From: Turritopsis dohrnii
Lineage: Eukaryota > Cnidaria > Hydrozoa > Anthoathecata > Oceaniidae
Length of the DNA stretch: 64,000 bases
Assembly: GCA_027922465.2 (NCBI GenBank)
Contig: BQMF02000166.1
Location: 310,001 to 374,000, forward strand
Direction of reading: 5' to 3'
Each line of letters starts with the position of its first letter. Position 1 is the first letter of the stretch. This document shows positions 21,655-32,983 of the stretch, piece after piece. The notes under the pieces are model-generated. The model did no database searches. It was not told the DNA's origin and saw nothing but the letters and a program-made list of their open reading frames with translations. The position numbers and the translations under genes were made by a program.

Positions 21655-22523
21655 CTAGCCGCCAAGGCGGCGTCGCTCGCCGCCCATGTCCACCTGCTCT
21701 GTATCACTGTATCAATAAACGTCAAATTTCCTTATAAACGGCTCGTACAACTTGTGTTCAACCAGAAGCAGATTCGAAGTCACAACCTCTGGTAAAACCA
21801 ATCTTTTGTCAGTGTAACAATACACTCAAAACGCAGAGAGAGAAAACTTCAACTTTTTATTAGCTTTTGTTTTAAAAAAGTTACGCGCTCTAACATGAGT
21901 GCTATCAAACGTAAGGGGGAAATCGTTTCTCTTCTTAAAAAGATCACGCCGGAGGAGAGAAAAAAAGGCACGTGCTAAATGAATAAAGTGAATAAAAAAA
22001 AAACGTTCGATCTGAAGCGCATAACAATTAAAATAAGAAATTTAATTATTAAAAGAAAAGCAAAAAAATATTTCGTTTCATGATACTCTTTTTTTACCAA
22101 TCAGTTTTTAAACATTTTGATTGCTCGAAAAAAAAGTTTACCCGTCTCAGACAGTCAAGGATACGTTAGGATACACTGGCAAACCAAACATGCTGCCACG
22201 TTCTGCCACTGCTGCTTTTTGTCCAAAATGTTTGATCAGTTAGTTTCTTTGTATTTAGTTGATGTATTGTTTTCAAAGCCAAGTCAACGTGGAATATAAA
22301 ACTAACAATAATAATAAAAACGAAACGTTATTCCTATTAGTTCATCAGCCAAAAAAAGTCACGCTCGATTGGGTTTGCAATGTATATGCTTCGAACTCAC
22401 GTCGCACACAAAAAAAGAAATAATTTCGCTCACAATTCAATCTACCATTTTGCGTGACTTACAAACAAACAAACAAACAAACAAACAAACAGACAGACAG
22501 AGAATCGGCTATTAATATATAGA
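21655..22523 (-). mobile_element. Helitron family A, array unit 2
   Basis: This 869-bp unit has the same ends as its neighbours: CTAG hairpin end at the left, and TCTATATATTAATAGCCG at the right directly joined to unit 3. It has fewer GACA/CAAA repeats than unit 1. Non-coding. Confidence 0.9.
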
Positions 22524-23483
22524 CTAGCCGCCAAGGCGGCGTCGCTCGCCGCCCATGTGCACCTGCTCTGTGTCATCCTGGAGTCCCCAATAAACCTCAT
22601 ATTTCCTTAAAAACGGCTCGTACAACTTGTGTTCAGCCAGAGGCAGATTCGAAGTTACAACCTCTGGTGTGCAGTCAGTGTTACATCAAGTGTTGCATCA
22701 ACAGTGTTACCTCACCATTTTTCAGGTTTTTCATGATGTGTTACTTATTTATTTTTTAAAACCAATCGTTGATCAGTACAACAATACACTCAAAACGTAG
22801 GGAGAAAAACTTCAACTTTTTATTAACTTTTGTTTTAAAAAAGTTACGCGCTCTAACATGGGTGCTATTCAAATAGGGGGAAAATGGTTTCTCTTCTTAA
22901 AAAGTTCACAGGGGAGGAGAGAAAAAAGGCACGTGCTAAATAAATAAATAGAATAAAAAAACGTTCGATCAGAACGCTTAACAATTAAAAGAAGAAATTA
23001 AATTATTAAAAGAAAAGCAAAAAAAAAAAAACATTTTGTTTTATGATACTCTTTTTTTACCTATCGGTTTTTAAACATTTTGATTGCTCAAAAAAAAAGT
23101 TCACCCGTCTCAGACAGTCAGGCAAGAGTTAGTGGCAAACCGAACATGCTGCCACGTTCTGCTACTGCAGCTTTTTGTCCAAAATATTTAATCAGTTAGT
23201 TTCTTTGTATTTAGTTGAGGTACTGTTTTCGAAGCCAAATCAACGTGGAATATAAAACTAACAATAATGATAAAAACCAAACGTTATTCCTATTAGTTCA
23301 TCAGCCAAAAAAAGTCACGTTCGATTGGGGTTGCAATGTATTTGCTTCGAAATCACGTCGCACACAAAAAAAGAAATAATTTCGCTCACAACTCAATCTA
23401 CCATTTTGCGTGACTTACAAACAAACAAACAAACAAACAAACAGACAGACAGACAGACAGAGAATCGGCTATTAATATATAGA
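22524..23483 (-). mobile_element. Helitron family A, array unit 3 (5'-most)
   Basis: This 960-bp unit has a 5' TC end at 23483 next to host A/T (plus-strand T at 23484). Its CTAG end abuts unit 2. It shares with the others the long central words such as 'aagttacgcgctctaacatg' and 'gcacgtgctaaat'. Non-coding. Confidence 0.9.
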
Positions 23484-24114
23484 TATTAGTCCCCATGGGC
23501 AAAACCGTCATAAATAGAACAATTTAAAACAATTTAAACCGATCCATTAAAATGATAATGTATTTCAGCCTGTATCAACATTGTTGGATGCGGATTTATA
23601 GCTTTGTCAGTGAAAAAGCAGAGACCTGGAACCGAGCCAGTGGGAATTAAATTATAGTTATTTGTCGCTTCACATACATACAAGTGTTTTAGAGAGACTT
23701 TCTAGAATATAATGCGTTGTGTGTAAACATCGATCAATGTGTGCAAAATCGTCAAAAAATCACAAAGACGGAGAGCACTTTCATTGAAATTATGTGTATA
23801 TTTCTATAGAAATGCACTCCTTCGCAGAGACTTTTTTAACAAATGTGCCGTCTGTGTAGGCGTGCAACACAATTTTCATGAGCATCTTTTCAATGATCTT
23901 ACTTCTAATATTCTAATAACGCTCACCACACATTAGCCTGGTACGTGATAATGCATGGAGAGTAGTGACAAAGTAGTAATTGGAACATTTAACTTATCAA
24001 AGAAGCACATTAGTAATTGTGCTGTGAATCACGATTAAGAAGATTTTGACCGTAAAATTCAACAAAATTTATGACTCTATAAAATAAAAGTGTGACACAC
24101 ACACTGGTTATATG
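23484..24114. other. Non-coding, with a Helitron B remnant at the right
   Basis: The right part (about 24010-24112: cacgattaagaagattttga, ccgtaaaattc) matches the 5' third of family B. The rest shows nothing recognised. Confidence 0.5.
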
Positions 24115-24695
24115 CAGGGTGTCTCGCAAAATCTGGGTCCCAAAATTTAAGAAGGGATATCTGCACACCCAAAAGCGTTTTTGAAAAAGATTTTTTCACT
24201 GTGTGAAAACTCATTATCTCAACCTTTTCCCAAAAGAAAAACAAAATTCTCAAAATTCTTAATTAATCACAAAAGACGTTAATCATTTTTTCACAAACAT
24301 GACAGACAACAAAGAATTGTTGCCGAGTTCAATTTTCTGCGGTAAGATCGACAACTGATCAGAAATTCTGTTCGTCATATGAGGAGACGTACACGGCTTT
24401 GTGTGCAAAATGGTGGTGGTCATGTTGAAGGAAATGTCTGAATATTAGAAATGTAAATTAATATTGCGTTTTTATTTGTAACTATGTTTTAAATTGTTTT
24501 ATAAATAGCATTGTGCATCATAATCTTCTCAAAAATGTAGTCTTTTTTGAAATGAATTTACTCGATAATCAGCGAAGCTTTCTTCAAATTTCAAATTGGA
24601 GTTGAAAGGTATAAAGCTTCTACTAAAATTCAAACCTCCACTTTTCTAAATTATATTGACTTTTATTTAGGAGCCGGGTTTTGCGAGACATCCTG
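24115..24695. mobile_element. Mariner-like non-autonomous element
   Basis: The inverted ends are CAGGRTGTCTCGCAAAAYCYGG-like (left CAGGGTGTCTCGCAAAATC, right end GATTTTGCGAGACATCCTG-like with small changes). TA follows on the right, with TG (mutated) before the left end. 581 bp, no intact ORF. It is inserted in Helitron-derived DNA. Confidence 0.65.
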
Positions 24696-24704
24696 TATAA
24701 AAGA

Positions 24705-25100
24705 CTAGCATCTCGTGTAGAAATTTTTTACGGGCTTTAATTTTCGAAAAGGATGCGTCGAAAATAGGTGACGAAAAATTAAATCACGGAATTGTAACTG
24801 AAAGTGTACTCAAGTTGTAGAGGTCGAAAAACTGTATCAAAAAATGTATGGGATCGTTTTGCTACAACCAACCGTTGCAGAGATATCGTCGGTTAAGGAT
24901 TTTGATGACGTCATAGCCGCAGCACCAAATAAAATTTAGGCCCAACTTTTGCGTTACCTCATCAATCGTATCGCGGACCCTAAAAAACGTCAGTTATCCC
25001 TATTTTTGATTATTGATATCCCTATTATATTGGTTCTCGAGATATTTCTCCAAAAACATCGCGTTCGATTAGGGATGCAATGCAATGATTCCCCGTGATT
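24705..25100 (-). mobile_element. Helitron family B fragment
   Basis: CTAG at 24705 precedes cgtgtagaaattttttacgg and the family words 'cagagatatcgtcgg', 'atgacgtcatagccgcagca' and 'gggatgcaatgcaatg'. The 5' part is replaced by a T-rich tract and the pseudogene at 25177. Confidence 0.7.
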
Positions 25101-25176
25101 TTTTTTTCTTTTTTTCTTTTTTTTTTTTTGAGCAATACATTTTATTTTTACGCAGGCCAGCGTTCACTGCGTTGCA

Positions 25177-26020
25177 TCAATATACAAAACTTTCTTCCCA
25201 ATCACAATAAAAAACTTTCAACAAGTAGACCAGGATATGAAGTGATTCACTTGATAAAATTGAGATCATCAGAATCTGAAGTAAACTAAAGCTAAGGCGG
25301 GTACGTATCCACATGTTGCTGTCATTGCTTCTCTTCTCGGCTACCATTTCAGCAAGTCTGTTGTAAAATGTAGTGCATTCTTTTGCCATACCTCCAAAGC
25401 ATGTAAAGACCAGTGGTGTAAAGCTACCTTTATCGACATGATTTACTCTCTTAACATAATTTGTTTTTCATTTGCTCCATGTGCTTGTGCATCAACAAGT
25501 TTCTGGGTTAAGTATACTTTAGCAATTGGGTCTCTAGCTTCCTCCGATAGTATATTTGATGATGGTAGTACTTCACCAGTTTTACCTTGAAGTACGGGCT
25601 CTGTTTTCACATCTTTACAGCATTTGGATAACATTTCAGCTGTAAAATCTCTTATTTCATTGTGTCGCAAAGTAATAAATCCTCCTTTTGGGCACGAGAG
25701 GGCGTGGTCTACACTAAATGAAGCACTGCATACACAATTTGATGGTAATCGTTTGAGTGGTATAGTGAATATATATCTCATCCCAAAATGATTGCTTGTC
25801 CAAGTGAAAAACCATACTGTTTTATTGGTAAAGTTGAAAGCCAACTTGATGCACCTTTCTCAAGATTTGCTTCTAAAGTTCTACTTTGGTATTTGTCGTT
25901 TTTCATTTCAACTTTGATGGTATCTAATTTTTCATTATTTCGTGATAGATTAAAAAATTGACACGACGCCAACGGTACTGTAATAGATTTTTTGTGTGAT
26001 CTTACCTGACGAATCCTCAT
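25177..26020 (-). pseudogene. C-terminal part of a retroelement-type protein (broken)
   Basis: Pieces in order on the minus strand: a helical N part and GASSWLSTLPI near 25840-25880, then after a frame change LKRLPSNCVCSASFSVDHAL with SCPKGGFITLRHNEIRD (a CxC...H...C cluster), and then, after a deletion, FTPLVFTCFGGMAKECTTFY and EMVAEKRSN...WIRTRLSFSLLQ. This series matches the C-terminal domain common on reverse-transcriptase-like proteins annotated across cnidarian and other invertebrate genomes. The stretch normally following RHNEVRDL and containing the VFNPHA motif is missing. A dead copy. Family assignment beyond that is not attempted. Confidence 0.6.
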
Positions 26021-26172
26021 TCAAAATCACCGTTCCCAAATTTTAATTCATAAGCAAAAGGTTTCCTTTCACCTTTGGGTATGTAAACCCATTGACGTGT
26101 ACTTTAAAGAGGGACTAGTATCCCGTGTGTAAAACATTTTTACGGGTTTTAATTTCGAAAATGACGTCTCAA

Positions 26173-28435
26173 TAGGGGTAGGGGCAAAAAGGTCATGTCA
26201 TCAGAAACAGGTCAGGACCACAAAACAAGAAAAAGTTTTGACTTTTTTAAAATTTTGGGTAATTGCACCCCTTAAAACCCATATTGACAAAGATAAGGTA
26301 AAATTGGTAAAACAAGATATATGTTCATGCACTTAAGCTTTAGACCTATCAATTCTTGGTAAATTCTTGACAGATTCTACAGCAGAAAATGACACTTAGA
26401 TAAAATAGACATATATTATAAAGGAATAGCTAGTTATAATATTCATTTATTTTGTTTACATATAATATTGTTCACTGCAATTTCACTCAAGTGTTTATTC
26501 AAAAATTGATATGTTTTTCAAATGCGACATTGACTTCGTTTATGTTTTTCACTGTAAATAGCCTTTTTCTCTTGTCTGGGGATATATCCCAATGTCTTTC
26601 TACATTACAGTCAATAATCTGTTCTTGTTCGGCTTCTTGAATGTCTTCTAGACGAGGATACTTCCACTTGCAGTCAGAGTTATTTGTTGCACGATGTAGG
26701 TGATCAACTGTAAATTTATCTGCATGAACATCTTTCACATAATCCCTCATATTTTCCATCACAATTTTGCCATACCACTGCACAAAGCCCATAGTTTAAA
26801 TGACATTTCTTTTGGTTGTTGTCCTGTAGATTTAATAGATTGAAGGGAGGATATCACCTTGGCGTGAGTAGGCAAATCAGCTATGGTATATTCACTTACA
26901 GTATCATCATCCAGCAGAATAGCTGAGTTCATAAGTTTTTCCTCATGTGTAATACCATTGATCTTGTGCAATGTAGGTCTTGCAATTTTATCTGACTTGT
27001 GAGTATCAACATAGTAGCTGTGTTCAGTTTTGACAATATGTTCCTGTTGATTTGGTTTTTCTTTCAAAATTTCGTGTAGCTCATCAGCCGAGGTACAAGG
27101 TCCTCCCCAGGTCTTGCACATGTTTAAGAGCTTCTTGGTATAGTCTTTGGCTTTTTGGCACTTTAAAAGTTTCTCCTCTAGTCTTTTCTTTAGTTTTTCT
27201 TTGTGATTTGATGTCCAAGTGTCTTCTCGGTTAGACAAAATAGATGCTATTTTTCGTGACATTTTAGTGATTTTTAGCTCCTTTGTTGTCTTATAAAGCA
27301 TCATATTGTTCCTGATATTGTTTGCTTTAAATCTCCTATTCCTACTCTTTGAAAGGTCGCGTTCTGTTACCAGGTTATTAGTTGGAAGCCCAGCTAGTTG
27401 GCTTGGTTTAAGGCTTGAAAGATCTGTTGCACGGAGCTTTTCACTTCCACCGAACCCATATTCTCTTCCACACTGTAACTTTACAGCTGCAGCAGCTGAG
27501 GTGCACATCATGTCAATGATTTTCTTTGATGTATCGCATAATAATGTTGGTGAGTAAGTCAGCTTGTGAGGACACACAGTTGAGAAAAGGAAATGTAACA
27601 TGATGGTTAAAGTAAGATAAGCATTCTAACTCTGTGATGAATAATTCACTGGATAAATAGACCCCGCATGCTTCAACCAGTTGATTTGTCCCGTCTACCT
27701 CATCCACAAGCATTTGCAAGATATCTTTAGCCTGAAGAAGGGATGGAAGCAGCTTTTCCAAGTTTAGCAAATCGTCGCTGTCGATACAGAAAGATACGCT
27801 TGCTTACACCTTCTCTTTCACAAATGTGCTCAAACAGGTCAGCTCGAGAGCATGACCTTGCTGATTTATCATGTGTAATTAGGGATAACAGTGCTTCTAT
27901 GCCTGCCTCTACAATTGCCTTTTTACCCCTGAATTTTTTCATTTTATAAATCTATGATAATACTGAAATAAGTATTGTATTTGAATATGGCAGAATTCTT
28001 TTGAAAAGTCTGCAAAGATAAAGTATAATAAAATACTACTCAATATTATCAAATAATTCACTGTTTGTAACTTATCGACAAAAAATTCATTCAAAACACA
28101 CTAAATCCATAAAAATTATGATCCACAAACCATTAAAATGTCCTAACAGGTCCAGAGACATGTATGAACTCAATCATGTTCTAAATCTACTTGAAATTAC
28201 CTAAAAAATGATACCAAACATGACTATATTGTGAAAAATAAAATTTTGAGTGAAAATTGCACTATTTTCATAACTCACCAGATGATTTTTAGGGTGCAAT
28301 TAGTGAAAAACTTAAAAAAAAAATCATTTTTTTTTACCTGGTTTAGTGTGCTGGGGTCAAAAACTAATGAAAAATCAGGTAGCAACTGGAATTTGAAGAT
28401 ATGACCAAAAATCACCCCATTTGCCCCTACCCCTA
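26173..28435. mobile_element. 2.26-kb DNA transposon of uncertain superfamily
   Basis: The inverted ends are TAGGGGTAGGGGCAAA. GTCTCAA is duplicated at both borders (26166-26172, 28436-28442; 7-8 bp). It carries a multi-frame minus-strand coding region (26499-27942). Ends beginning TAGGGG with a 7-8 bp duplication would fit hAT-like elements, but I recognise no hAT transposase. Confidence 0.75.
26499..27942 (-). pseudogene. Unrecognised transposon-borne protein (frameshifted)
   Basis: Reading on the minus strand: MKKFRGKKAIVEAGIEALLS (27942), changing frame around 27750 to LEKLLPSLLQAKDILQMLVD, and again around 27550 to CDTSKKIIDMMCTSAAAAVK, then a long Lys-rich frame to 26759 and a final frame to 26499. 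The long part is basic and helical (KKRLEEKLLKCQKAKDYTKK), with few Cys or His and no DDE, RNase H or zinc-finger motif that I can see. Three frame changes suggest decay, though introns are not excluded. As the only coding in this element it may be its transposase or an accessory protein. Confidence 0.5.
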
Positions 28436-28936
28436 GTCTCAAAAAATGTGATGTAAATGTTAATCATGGAATAATGCATAGAAATTGTAATAAATGTAAG
28501 AGATCACATGCGACGACTTACCGTTACCAAGATATCGGTGATTTTGCATCCCCCATCACAGGCTTGTTGGCTAATATTGCGGACCCTTAAAATTGCTGAA
28601 TATCCTTATTGGTTCACGAGATATTTTCCAAAAAACGTCACGTTCGAAATGCAATGGTTCGCAATACCACAGCAAAATAAATTGTACACAGGAAAATAAC
28701 AAAAAGATTAAACAGCAAAAATATTAAAACTTAACTAAAAAACTAAAATGTAACTTTTCTCATTGAAACCGTACGTCAAAGTAAAAAAAAGCCACTATGC
28801 CAAAAGTTGCGAACGTGTCATGAATTGTATACAAATTTATACATTCCAACGATTTTCTTTGCATGAAGGGTAAGGTTTTTTCTTGCCTAAAAGAAAAAGA
28901 TTAATGATTCAGAAATAATCTTACATGACGATATTG

Positions 28937-29653
28937 CATGGAGGTATAAAACAGAAGGAGAACGAACTCAAAATCTGCTATTGTACTATCCGTGATGCGC
29001 TGCATTGTTTAAGTCCTCAGTGTGTAATAACATATAATTGCTATCATCTTGCATAATTTTTATAATTTTGGCGTTCTTGCGTGAAAATTTCGTTCATATC
29101 AATTCTCCAATGTGATTAAAGATCGTTAGGGTAAAGTTCTTAGCATGCATAATCTGTAGGAATTGGGAGAATTATGCAAAAACGTCACAAATATGCAACG
29201 AAAACATTGCAACTTTAGGTCTATATATCTCGTGATCCCCTCAAGCAGTTTCGCCGAGCTTCAGTTTTTGAAGAGAGAATAATCCTAAGTTTTTGCACGT
29301 ACCGCGGCACTATCGAGGCGCATTTAAGTCAGAAGATATGTAGATTGGAACTTATACATGAATTACGCGATATCTTCAACTCTGTATAAAAACATAGATT
29401 TTCATTTGTTTCTCAAGGAAGCTTTAGGTTTAATAATCTGCTTGTCACTATGCAGCAAGTTGATCCGTTGTTATAATGGATGATATTTGGTTTTTAAATT
29501 GTCGTTAATTTTTAAAAAAGTATTCGTTTCACCGACAACCAGCCGAAAGCGCATCACGGATGACATCAAAGTGATACCGCAATGAATAGAATAGCCATTA
29601 TCTGAATAATAGAAAAATAAGAGTTCGTTCTCCTTCTGTTTTATACCTCCATG
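28937..29653. mobile_element. 717-bp inverted-repeat element, 7-bp target duplication
   Basis: The ends share over 35 bp inverted, starting CATGGAGGTATAAAACAGAA. GATATTG is duplicated outside (28930-28936, 29654-29660). No coding sequence. Superfamily not assigned. Confidence 0.85.
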
Positions 29654-29724
29654 GATATTGTAAGAAAAACAAATCAAAGACATAAAATTCAAGAATGTAT
29701 TTACCTTAAAAATCAAGTAGTACA

Positions 29725-29877
29725 ATACTTTTGTAATGTTGCGTTACCCCAACGCTTGTATCGCCGACCCCCAAAAAAACGTTCCTAAAAAAAACGTCGC
29801 GTTCAGTTGGGGATGCAATGCCATGATGATTCCCCCGTGATATGAAAAAACTGACGTCACACCACATGCTACTTATT
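29725..29877 (-). mobile_element. Helitron family B fragment
   Basis: Family words 'aacgcttgtatcgccgaccc', 'ttggggatgcaatgccatg' and 'actgacgtcacaccacatgc' are present. It is cut at the right by the TTAA-flanked MITE. Confidence 0.65.
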
Positions 29878-29881
29878 TTAA

Positions 29882-30372
29882 GGCCGACTTCCATACAGCT
29901 ACATTTTCTGCTCAAGCGTAAAAAGCTCGTGAGATTTTTTCTCGGGAGCGCAAATTGATTTCCATAATTGTTTTTCATGCACATGCAAAATATATCAAAA
30001 CATTCAGAATGGCAGCCTTAAATAGAAGAAAAGTTGCTATATTTTTTCATTTTTGAACTGAACATATTAATTTTATTACTGTCGTCAAAGAAGCCTTTTT
30101 CAGTCTGAATTGTTCTTACTTTATTCTTGGCTTTAAGAAACAGTTTCAGATATCAGCCTCATTTTTTTCTTATTTGGCCACAAGTCGCGGCATCATTTAT
30201 ATATTTCGCACATAGGTGAAAAAAAACAACTTTTACGCCAAGCTCAAGAGCAGCTCAAAAGAATTCTAAATCTTTCAGTCAGCGGTAATTTTGATTTTAT
30301 ACGCATGCGTTGACAAAATTCTCACGGGCTTTTTCCGCTCGAGCGTAAAATGCAGCTGTATGGAAACCGGCC
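29882..30372. mobile_element. 491-bp TTAA-flanked MITE
   Basis: TTAA lies at 29878-29881 and 30373-30376. The ends are inverted GGCCGACTTCCATACAGCT-like (right end GGCCGGTTTCCATACAGCT). A reversed partial copy is at 31876-32066. TTAA suggests mobilisation by a piggyBac- or Kolobok-type enzyme. Confidence 0.8.
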
Positions 30373-30376
30373 TTAA

Positions 30377-30771
30377 AAGTTAAACTCATTCTACTTTTGA
30401 GCGCGTATTTTTTCTCTCTCTTAATTTTGTATCAGCCAATCATATTTGAGTATTGTTTGTTTTTGATATGATGCGAACGTCAATAAAACAAAATATTCAA
30501 GATTTCTTTATGAAGGATGAAATCCAAGAAATTAATTCCTCGAACATTGGGGGATTCATTCTGAATTCTTTGAAAAAATATTCCTTAGCAAACAGCATTA
30601 AAACATTGTATTAGAAGTAATAAGACAAATTTACTAAACAAAAAAGGAGAAATCAAGCTTTTATCACTGTGTGGGGAAACCTTTTTGTAAAATATCTTTT
30701 AATTATCTCTCCTCTTTTAACATTTTTAACTGTATCAAGGGAATAAATAACATTTTTTAATTATCTATATG
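30377..30771. other. Short spacer, nothing recognised
   Basis: AT-rich DNA between two transposons, with no coding or repeat signal noticed. Confidence 0.4.
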
Positions 30772-30773
30772 TA

Positions 30774-31670
30774 CAGTGTGTCCACCAGAAAGTGGGCACC
30801 TAACTTTCAATAAGCATATCTTTTGTTTTTCGTGCTTGTTTTTTTCAATTTTTATATTTACAGAAAGAAAATTTTTTGGTCTTTCTAAATATATGACCTT
30901 TTTTATAGAAAAACCAATTTTTCGGGAAATATAATCGATTTTGCTATGAAACCATGACATTAAATCAATAATGATCAATTAACGCTTGCTTGAATAGGTG
31001 TTAACGACTCGAGTAACATGGGAAATCATGAAAAGCTAAAATATTGTAATAAAACTGTGTTTTCACAAGGAAAGCTTTACAAGCTTGAAACATGAAATTT
31101 TCATTTCTAAAACTCTTTTACAAAGATTTAAAAACTTTGAATCGTGTTTTTTGATGGTGGACTTCTACCCAGAAACTGTTGTCTAAAAGCCTGACTTAAG
31201 AGCTACATAACTTTTTGTCTCATGAAATTTTCTTCTTATGATTGAATGAATTTCATAAAAAGTTTGTTTTCTCGTTTATAAAGATTTTGGCAATGCGTTG
31301 GGAATATGAAATTATTAAATCATAATAAAAAAATTAGGTTAGTTTACACAATGAAAAAAAGTTTGTGCCTTTTTAAAAAATTTCGTGACAAAATTAGCAC
31401 AACACCACCAACAGCGGTTGCTTCAACGAAACAAAAGGTTAATTGCTCGTTAAAAGTCTGTTTTATTGATCATTACAAAATTAACAACCGTATCGAAACA
31501 AAAAATACTTAATATTCTTTAAAACAAAATTTTTTATAAATAACAACTTACATTTTTGGAAAGCTCAAAAAATCCTCTTTCCAACGGTATAAAAACCGCA
31601 TTGTATCGTTGAAAATTCGAAAAGTTATTTGTGTTTTAAACAAGGTGCCCACTTTCTAGTGGACACACTG
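30774..31670. mobile_element. Tc1/mariner-type non-autonomous element
   Basis: TA dinucleotides flank (30772-30773, 31671-31672). The inverted ends read CAGTGTGTCCACYAGAAAGT and continue GGGCACCT. 897 bp with no intact transposase. Confidence 0.85.
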
Positions 31671-31875
31671 TATTCTAGATGTTGTGAAAGTTTTTAGTTG
31701 TGATCTGATGATGCTTTGGCAAAGATCAAAGAGAAAATTTATCAAATTTTAAGTTTGTTTTGCCTTATACCCAACCAAATCTTATTTAACATTGTATAGC
31801 CCTTTGGAACGTCTCTCCAAGAAAAGCTTTCTCATTCACATTTTCTTTTTCCATCGAAATTGTCTATTTATTTCT

Positions 31876-32066
31876 TCTTTGACGACAGTAATAAAATTGA
31901 CAATATGTTTAGTTCAAAAAACTGTGCAAAACTAGTAATTTTTCTTCAGTTTAAGGCTGCCATTCTGAATGTTTTGATATTTTTTGCACGTGCATGAAAA
32001 ACAGTTAATGGAAATCAATTTGTGCTCCCGAGAAAAAATCTCCCGAGCATGTATGTAAAATGGCCC
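31876..32066 (-). mobile_element. Partial reversed copy of the TTAA MITE
   Basis: It matches 29882 to about 30090 inverted (shared gcatgaaaaac, aaatcaatttg, catttgaatgg-type words, 'gtaataaaatt'). It ends at GGCCC next to TTAA (32067-32070). The other end is missing. Confidence 0.7.
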
Positions 32067-32069
32067 TTA

Positions 32070-32917
32070 AGGCTGAAATACACTATCATTTTTCAATGAG
32101 TGTATTGAGAAAAAAATGTCATTTTTTACACTCTAATTTTCAATGACATGAAAAATGATAAGTTGGACATGTTCAACTTTTAATTTTTCAATGTCATTCT
32201 TTTCTATTGTTTCGAATCGAATCTATTGTTTTCGCGCACGTGTTCGTTGGTCAACTTTTTTTCTTCCTCTTTTTCTTCCACAACATGTTGGTGTCCAACA
32301 TAAACTGAACAACATGTTGGTTGAAATGTTGGCCCAACATGTTGTTCGGTTTGCGCCCGCCTTAACACGAACGAAAACAACATTTTGAAGACTTTTACAC
32401 GCGAAAACGAAGACGCAAGAAGCAACTGAAACATTAATTGGAATTTGGAGGAGTCAACCAAGTTTTAATCGCATGTAAATAGCTTCGCAAAATTCAGGGA
32501 TGAACTTGGACAATGTGCTTTATAACTTGAACAGGGATTGGGTCTCGTTTTTTTCGTAATATCAACGTCTATGAGATGAAGCAGCTCATCGAAAATATTC
32601 GGTGGCATTCTTAAAAATCTCGTATATTCTGTGATTTCCCCTCACACGCAGTTCATGCTTGAGGGTATTATAGATGCCAAGTTCATTTCGTCTATTTAGC
32701 CATGCTTTTACCCATGCACTTTTTTTGGGTTTTCTGCGTTCAACTCTCTTTTTTGATAAAATGTAAACAACGACAGCAGCTGCTGTTTCTTCCTCAGGGT
32801 ACATGTTTGTTGTAATTTTCCATGATGGTGTATTCGCGCCAAAATGTTTGATTTTCAATGTCATTGGAATGTATCATTGAAAAATGATCATTGAAAAATG
32901 ATAGTGTATTTCAGCCT
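32070..32917 (-). mobile_element. PIF/Harbinger-like element copy B with transposase N-terminus
   Basis: A 3-bp TTA duplication (32067-32069, 32918-32920) and inverted ends AGGCTGAAATACACTATCAT are present, both typical of PIF/Harbinger. At 32864-32586 (minus) the frame has WVKAWLNRRNELGIYNTL and ELRVRGNHRIYEIF, the transposase N-terminus, as in copy A at 12179. The DDE part is absent. Near 32280-32345 there is a run of 'caacatgttgg' repeats. Confidence 0.85.
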
Positions 32918-32983
32918 TTAGAGAGTGATTTATTTAGTTTAGATTTACGGTCAAGTTCTTTTTAGTTGCGCGTAAAGCCACAT

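Larger units (their letters stand above)
26114..28680 (-). mobile_element. Helitron family B unit split by a 2.26-kb element
   Basis: CTAG at 26114-26117 and the following 'gtgtgtaaaacatttttacg' start a family B unit. It stops at 26172 and resumes at 28436 (gtctcaaaaaatgtgatg) with degenerate family words (taccaagatatcggtgattt, cgttcgaaatgcaatgg). Confidence 0.65.
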
